Shown one piece after another: positions 61,203 to 64,000 of a stretch of 64,000 bases of DNA. The notes under the pieces are model-generated. The model saw only the letters and a program-made list of their open reading frames with translations, searched no databases and was not told the DNA's origin. The DNA comes from Pontibacter cellulosilyticus. Lineage in GTDB: Bacteria; Bacteroidota; Bacteroidia; Cytophagales; Hymenobacteraceae. The position numbers and the translations under genes were made by a program. The stretch's first letter is position 1. Each line of letters opens with the position of its first letter. The DNA lies in contig NZ_JACRVF010000001.1 in NCBI RefSeq assembly GCF_014306105.1, forward strand, positions 884,413-948,412. The letters run 5' to 3'.

Positions 61203-62550
61203 CCGACATATACTTTGGGAACAGGGAGACCATCCTTCCACGGAACTGCTGCGCCAGTACCAGGAAGATGCGCTGCCTTCGCCCCTGCAGCACCAGTTGG
61301 AGCGCCACCTCCTGGATTGCGACCTGTGCTCGGATGTGCTCGAAGGCATAGCTGTATCGGATGTGCGAAGAACTGGTGCAACTGTTAAAAGTATAAACCA
61401 ACGCATCGCAGCTAAAACCCACAAGCGTAAACGCAGACCCCTACCGTTATACTTAACTGACTGGCGTGTGGCTGCTGCCATACTTTTGGTACTCTGCTCT
61501 ACACTGCTTGTATTCTATTACAATTACCAGGAACTAAACCGGCAAGAGCAAAGTATAGCCACAGCAGATGCCGAAAGTATAACTGAAGAAGATGTTGTGG
61601 CGCAGCCGGAAGATCCCGAAACAGAAAGTATAGCTATGGCTGTACCGGATACTGTAAGCCCGACTGCCATTGCGTCTGCCGCTCCTGTTATTCGGTCACA
61701 ACGCAACCGAAGCGCAGTCACAGATCTTGAAGAGAAAGAAGACGAGGTAATTGATTTTATTCATACTGCAGAAGAACCCTTCAAACTAACTGAAGCTGTG
61801 CCTGAGGCACCTGCTCTTGCCAAAACCGCAGAAAAGACAGAGGCAGCAAAGCCAAACGCCTTTGATACTAAGGCAGCCTTTGCACCTGAAAGCACCTCAG
61901 TTTCCAGAGCACTGGCTGGCAGGTCGGCTGGCGCTCAGATAAGAGGGATGAATTCGATTACGACTAATCAGATACAGGGGCAGGTACTCTCATCAGACGG
62001 TACGCCTTTGCCGGGTGTGGCTGTAACGATAAAAGGAACTACATCCGGCGTTGCCACAGATGCAGACGGCAACTTTACCATCAACCTTCCGAAAGACAAT
62101 GCTACGCTGGCCTTCAGCTTTATTGGGTTTGAGCGCGAAGAGAAAACGGTGAGTGCAAACACCCAGAATCTTAAAGTAAACCTGAAGGAAGACACAAGAT
62201 CATTGAGCGAAGTGGTGGTTACAGGTTATGGTACGGCAAAGGCGCAGCCTCCTGTTATTGTTGCGGCTAAACCGGTTGTGGGGATACGTGCCTACAAGCA
62301 ATACTTAGAAAAGAACATACGCTATACTTCGGAATCAGAAAAAGGTCGTGTGGTGGTGCAGGCAACAGTTTCGCCTACGGGAGTGCTACAAAACCTGCAG
62401 GTTGTAAAAAGCCTGTGCCCCGCTTGTGATGCCGAGGCCCTGCGTTTAGTAAAAGAGAGCCCACGCTGGAAACCAGCCACAAGAGACGGAAACGCAACAG
62501 AACAGCAGGTTAAAATAACTATTCGGTTTAAACCTAAAAGCAGCAACTAA
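61189..62550 (+). CDS. Membrane anti-sigma factor fused to carboxypeptidase-regulatory and TonB-C-like domains
   Basis: A 453-residue hybrid. The cytoplasmic N-terminus has a zinc-type anti-sigma pattern (HLLDCDLC: His40-x3-Cys44-x2-Cys47). One membrane helix follows at about 93-113 (RVAAAILLVLCSTLLVFYY). The outer part is Pro/Ala/Thr/Glu-rich to about 245, where LAGRSAGAQIRGMNSI resembles a TonB-receptor plug. A carboxypeptidase-regulatory-like domain at about 260-335 ends with SLSEVVVTGYGTAK. The C-terminal 95 residues (YKQYLEKNIRYTSESEKGRVVVQA start) look like TonB_C. So the protein could join periplasmic TonB-like interaction with control of the adjacent sigma factor, by inference. Its ATG overlaps the sigma gene. 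Confidence 0.8.
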   Translation: MHQDNRHILWEQGDHPSTELLRQYQEDALPSPLQHQLERHLLDCDLCSDVLEGIAVSDVRRTGATVKSINQRIAAKTHKRKRRPLPLYLTDWRVAAAILLVLCSTLLVFYYNYQELNRQEQSIATADAESITEEDVVAQPEDPETESIAMAVPDTVSPTAIASAAPVIRSQRNRSAVTDLEEKEDEVIDFIHTAEEPFKLTEAVPEAPALAKTAEKTEAAKPNAFDTKAAFAPESTSVSRALAGRSAGAQIRGMNSITTNQIQGQVLSSDGTPLPGVAVTIKGTTSGVATDADGNFTINLPKDNATLAFSFIGFEREEKTVSANTQNLKVNLKEDTRSLSEVVVTGYGTAKAQPPVIVAAKPVVGIRAYKQYLEKNIRYTSESEKGRVVVQATVSPTGVLQNLQVVKSLCPACDAEALRLVKESPRWKPATRDGNATEQQVKITIRFKPKSSN

Positions 62551-63177
62551 ATGGCACCACACCTGAAAAAGGAATGGGAACAATTGTGCGGTAAGTATAC
62601 TTCTGATACAGCGTTAATAGACACGCTTTGGGAGGAACTCGAGCAGGCCTATACTTCGGAGGGCAGGCACTACCATAACCTGGCGCATATTGCCTATATG
62701 CTGGAGTTGGCTGAAAAGTATAAGCAGGAGCACCTGAAGTATGACCCGCTGCTTTTTGCTATCTTTTACCACGACATCATCTACAGCCCAACCCGCTCCG
62801 ACAACGAAGAAAGAAGCGCTGAACTGGCCAGAGAACGCCTCAACCGCATTGGCCTGCCTTCAGCCGATATCACCTTTATTAAGGAAATGATTCTGGCCAC
62901 CAAATCACATCGGCCACAGCATAACGAGACTACAAACTTTCTGCTGGACCTGGACCTGGCTATACTTGGCACAGGCTGGCAAAAGTATAATGTGTACCGG
63001 GAGGCAGTGCGAAAAGAGTACAGCGTGTATCCGGATGCAGTTTACAAGTCTGGCCGAAAGTCTGTTTTACAGCGTTTCCTGGCGCAGCCCCAAATTTTCA
63101 AAACAGAACTCTTCCGGGATAGGCTGGAGTTGCGAGCAAGAGAAAACCTGCGCATGGAACTGGACCTGCTGGTGTAG
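62551..63177 (+). CDS. HD-domain phosphohydrolase-like protein
   Basis: A 208-residue protein of the predicted metal-dependent HD hydrolase group. Ligands are His42 and His46 (RHYHNLAHIAYM), then His74-Asp75 (FYHDIIYSP), then Asp near NFLLDLDLAILG. The frame starts directly after the stop of the anti-sigma hybrid (TAA then ATG, no gap), so it is in the same operon. The substrate is unknown; many relatives act on nucleotides. Followed by a 120-base gap before pxpB. Confidence 0.88.
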   Translation: MAPHLKKEWEQLCGKYTSDTALIDTLWEELEQAYTSEGRHYHNLAHIAYMLELAEKYKQEHLKYDPLLFAIFYHDIIYSPTRSDNEERSAELARERLNRIGLPSADITFIKEMILATKSHRPQHNETTNFLLDLDLAILGTGWQKYNVYREAVRKEYSVYPDAVYKSGRKSVLQRFLAQPQIFKTELFRDRLELRARENLRMELDLLV

Positions 63178-63300
63178 TAACTGCTCTCCAGCTTTTTTTC
63201 TGCAGATTAGGCGAGGAAGAAACCCCTCCCTGTTACTTCCAAAAGCACGATTTTTTGCTTAGCTTGAACAGAAGTGTTACCTGGCGCCGTATCAAACTGT

Positions 63301-64000
63301 ATGAATCGTAAAGAATTGCTTCCTATTCAACTGTTCCCCTTAGGCGAGAAAGCTGTTTTGCTGCAGTTTGAGGAAGAAGTATCGGAGCATACGCACGCGA
63401 AGATACAGGCCGTGGCAAGATACTTAGACCTCCATCCCACTCCGGGTATGATCGAATATGTGCCAGCTTATACTACCCTTACCGTTTACTACGATCCCTG
63501 GTTGCTCAGCGAGAAAGGCAAAATTGACCCATACGATAAAATTGTAACGATGCTGCAGGAGGTGCTCTCTAAAGCAAAAGAGCAAAAAACAGACAAACGT
63601 ACACCAGTAGAAATACCCGTGTGCTATGGTGGCGACTTTGGGCCAGATTTGCAGGAAGTGGCAGAGTATAACAACTTAAGCACAGAAAATGTGATCGAGC
63701 TGCACAGTAAAAATACGTACCTCGTGCACATGATTGGCTTTGCTCCCGGCTTCCCGTACCTGGGTGGTATGGACAAACGCATTGCAACACCGCGTAAAAA
63801 GGAGCCAAGAACCATGATACCCAAGGGATCTGTAGGCATAGCAGGTGAACAAACAGGTATCTACCCCATCGAAACTCCCGGCGGATGGCAATTGATAGGG
63901 CGCACACCCCTGGTGCTTTTTGACCCGGAGCGGGAACAGCCAAGCTTACTTAAAGCCGGTGATCAGGTTAAATTTGTTCCTGTCTCTGAAAAGGAATTCC
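63301..64000 (+). CDS. pxpB: 5-oxoprolinase subunit PxpB (KipI-like), cut at the window end
   Basis: A frame open from the ATG at 63301 to the last base, 233 residues, missing only a few at the C-terminus. Blocks are PLGEKAVLLQFEEE at the start, MIGFAPGFPYLGGMD in the middle, and IPKGSVGIAGEQTG with IETPGGWQLIGRTPL further on; these match the PxpB/allophanate-hydrolase subunit 1 family. With PxpA and PxpC it hydrolyses 5-oxoproline with ATP, returning glutamate. PxpC and PxpA are expected downstream, outside the window. It could take part in the gamma-glutamyl cycle together with the gamma-glutamyltransferase of this window. Confidence 0.9.
   Translation, partial: MNRKELLPIQLFPLGEKAVLLQFEEEVSEHTHAKIQAVARYLDLHPTPGMIEYVPAYTTLTVYYDPWLLSEKGKIDPYDKIVTMLQEVLSKAKEQKTDKRTPVEIPVCYGGDFGPDLQEVAEYNNLSTENVIELHSKNTYLVHMIGFAPGFPYLGGMDKRIATPRKKEPRTMIPKGSVGIAGEQTGIYPIETPGGWQLIGRTPLVLFDPEREQPSLLKAGDQVKFVPVSEKEF

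Noticed and set aside
1-64000. CRISPR array, tRNA, rRNA, prophage or transposase genes
   Set aside because: I looked for evenly spaced direct repeats, tRNA-like CCA-end hairpins and transposase motifs and saw none I could support.

Overview
The window reads as a chromosomal segment of a free-living member of the Bacteroidota, most likely Cytophagales/Hymenobacteraceae (Pontibacter-like). The reasons are a C-terminal type IX secretion sorting domain, SusC-type carboxypeptidase-regulatory modules ending in SEVVVTGYG, several families common in this phylum (DUF1684, DUF3943, DUF1543, DUF72, TIGR02587/TIGR02588, three-Cys-motif partner), promoters matching TAnnTTTG, and no Shine-Dalgarno pattern. 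I saw no rRNA, tRNA, CRISPR array, prophage or insertion sequence. Genes are short operons or singletons on both strands, many with clear hairpin terminators. A 7-base word, AAGTATA/TATACTT, recurs at very high density inside and between genes.

Layout. 1-9.2 kb: bestrophin-like protein (cut by the window edge), an exported L,D-transpeptidase, a multi-PAS histidine kinase, a UvrA-like ATPase without the UvrB-binding region, and a protein that looks like a bacterial VLRF1 (Vms1-like) release factor. 9.4-13.7 kb: MFS transporter, zinc alcohol dehydrogenase operon, DoxX. 13.8-18.5 kb: a gamma-glutamyl region, with gamma-glutamyltransferase divergent from an overlapping amidoligase plus class-I amidotransferase/C26 hydrolase pair, then a DUF389-like membrane protein. 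18.7-25.7 kb: two alpha/beta hydrolases, AI-2E family transporter, MsrB, two low-complexity hydrophilic proteins, NmrA-like reductase, a GerW/YtfJ-family protein and a VOC protein. 25.7-31.8 kb: an orphan TcmP, DUF3943 protein, DUF1543 protein, and a coupled GhrA-VOC pair. 31.9-41.3 kb: SelO, a HAD protein, DUF72, a PAP2-DoxX-GNAT operon, small proteins, CPBP protease and a membrane LytTR regulator. 41.5-53 kb: RluE-like pseudouridine synthase, LLM flavin oxidoreductase, a TIGR02587-TIGR02588-cyanophycinase operon, Mut7-C RNase, half-size EamA transporter, DoxX, cold shock protein, a tandem secreted pair and a thioesterase. 53.2-64 kb: a 1509-residue NHL/IPT surface protein coupled to a DUF1684 protein, a VWA lipoprotein-like protein, an ECF sigma factor interrupted by an in-frame stop, a membrane anti-sigma fused to a TonB-like tail, an HD hydrolase, and PxpB cut by the window end.

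The most unusual items are: (i) the AAGTATA word; (ii) the amidoligase/C26/GGT cluster, which has the makings of a gamma-linked amide metabolite pathway; (iii) the VLRF1-type protein; (iv) the broken sigma factor next to a hybrid anti-sigma factor whose periplasmic module is shared with the neighbouring VWA protein; (v) three divergent copies of one ~145-residue family within 13 kb; (vi) two kinds of dispersed-type extragenic palindromes flanking the VWA gene. All functions are read from sequence motifs by eye; no database search was run.
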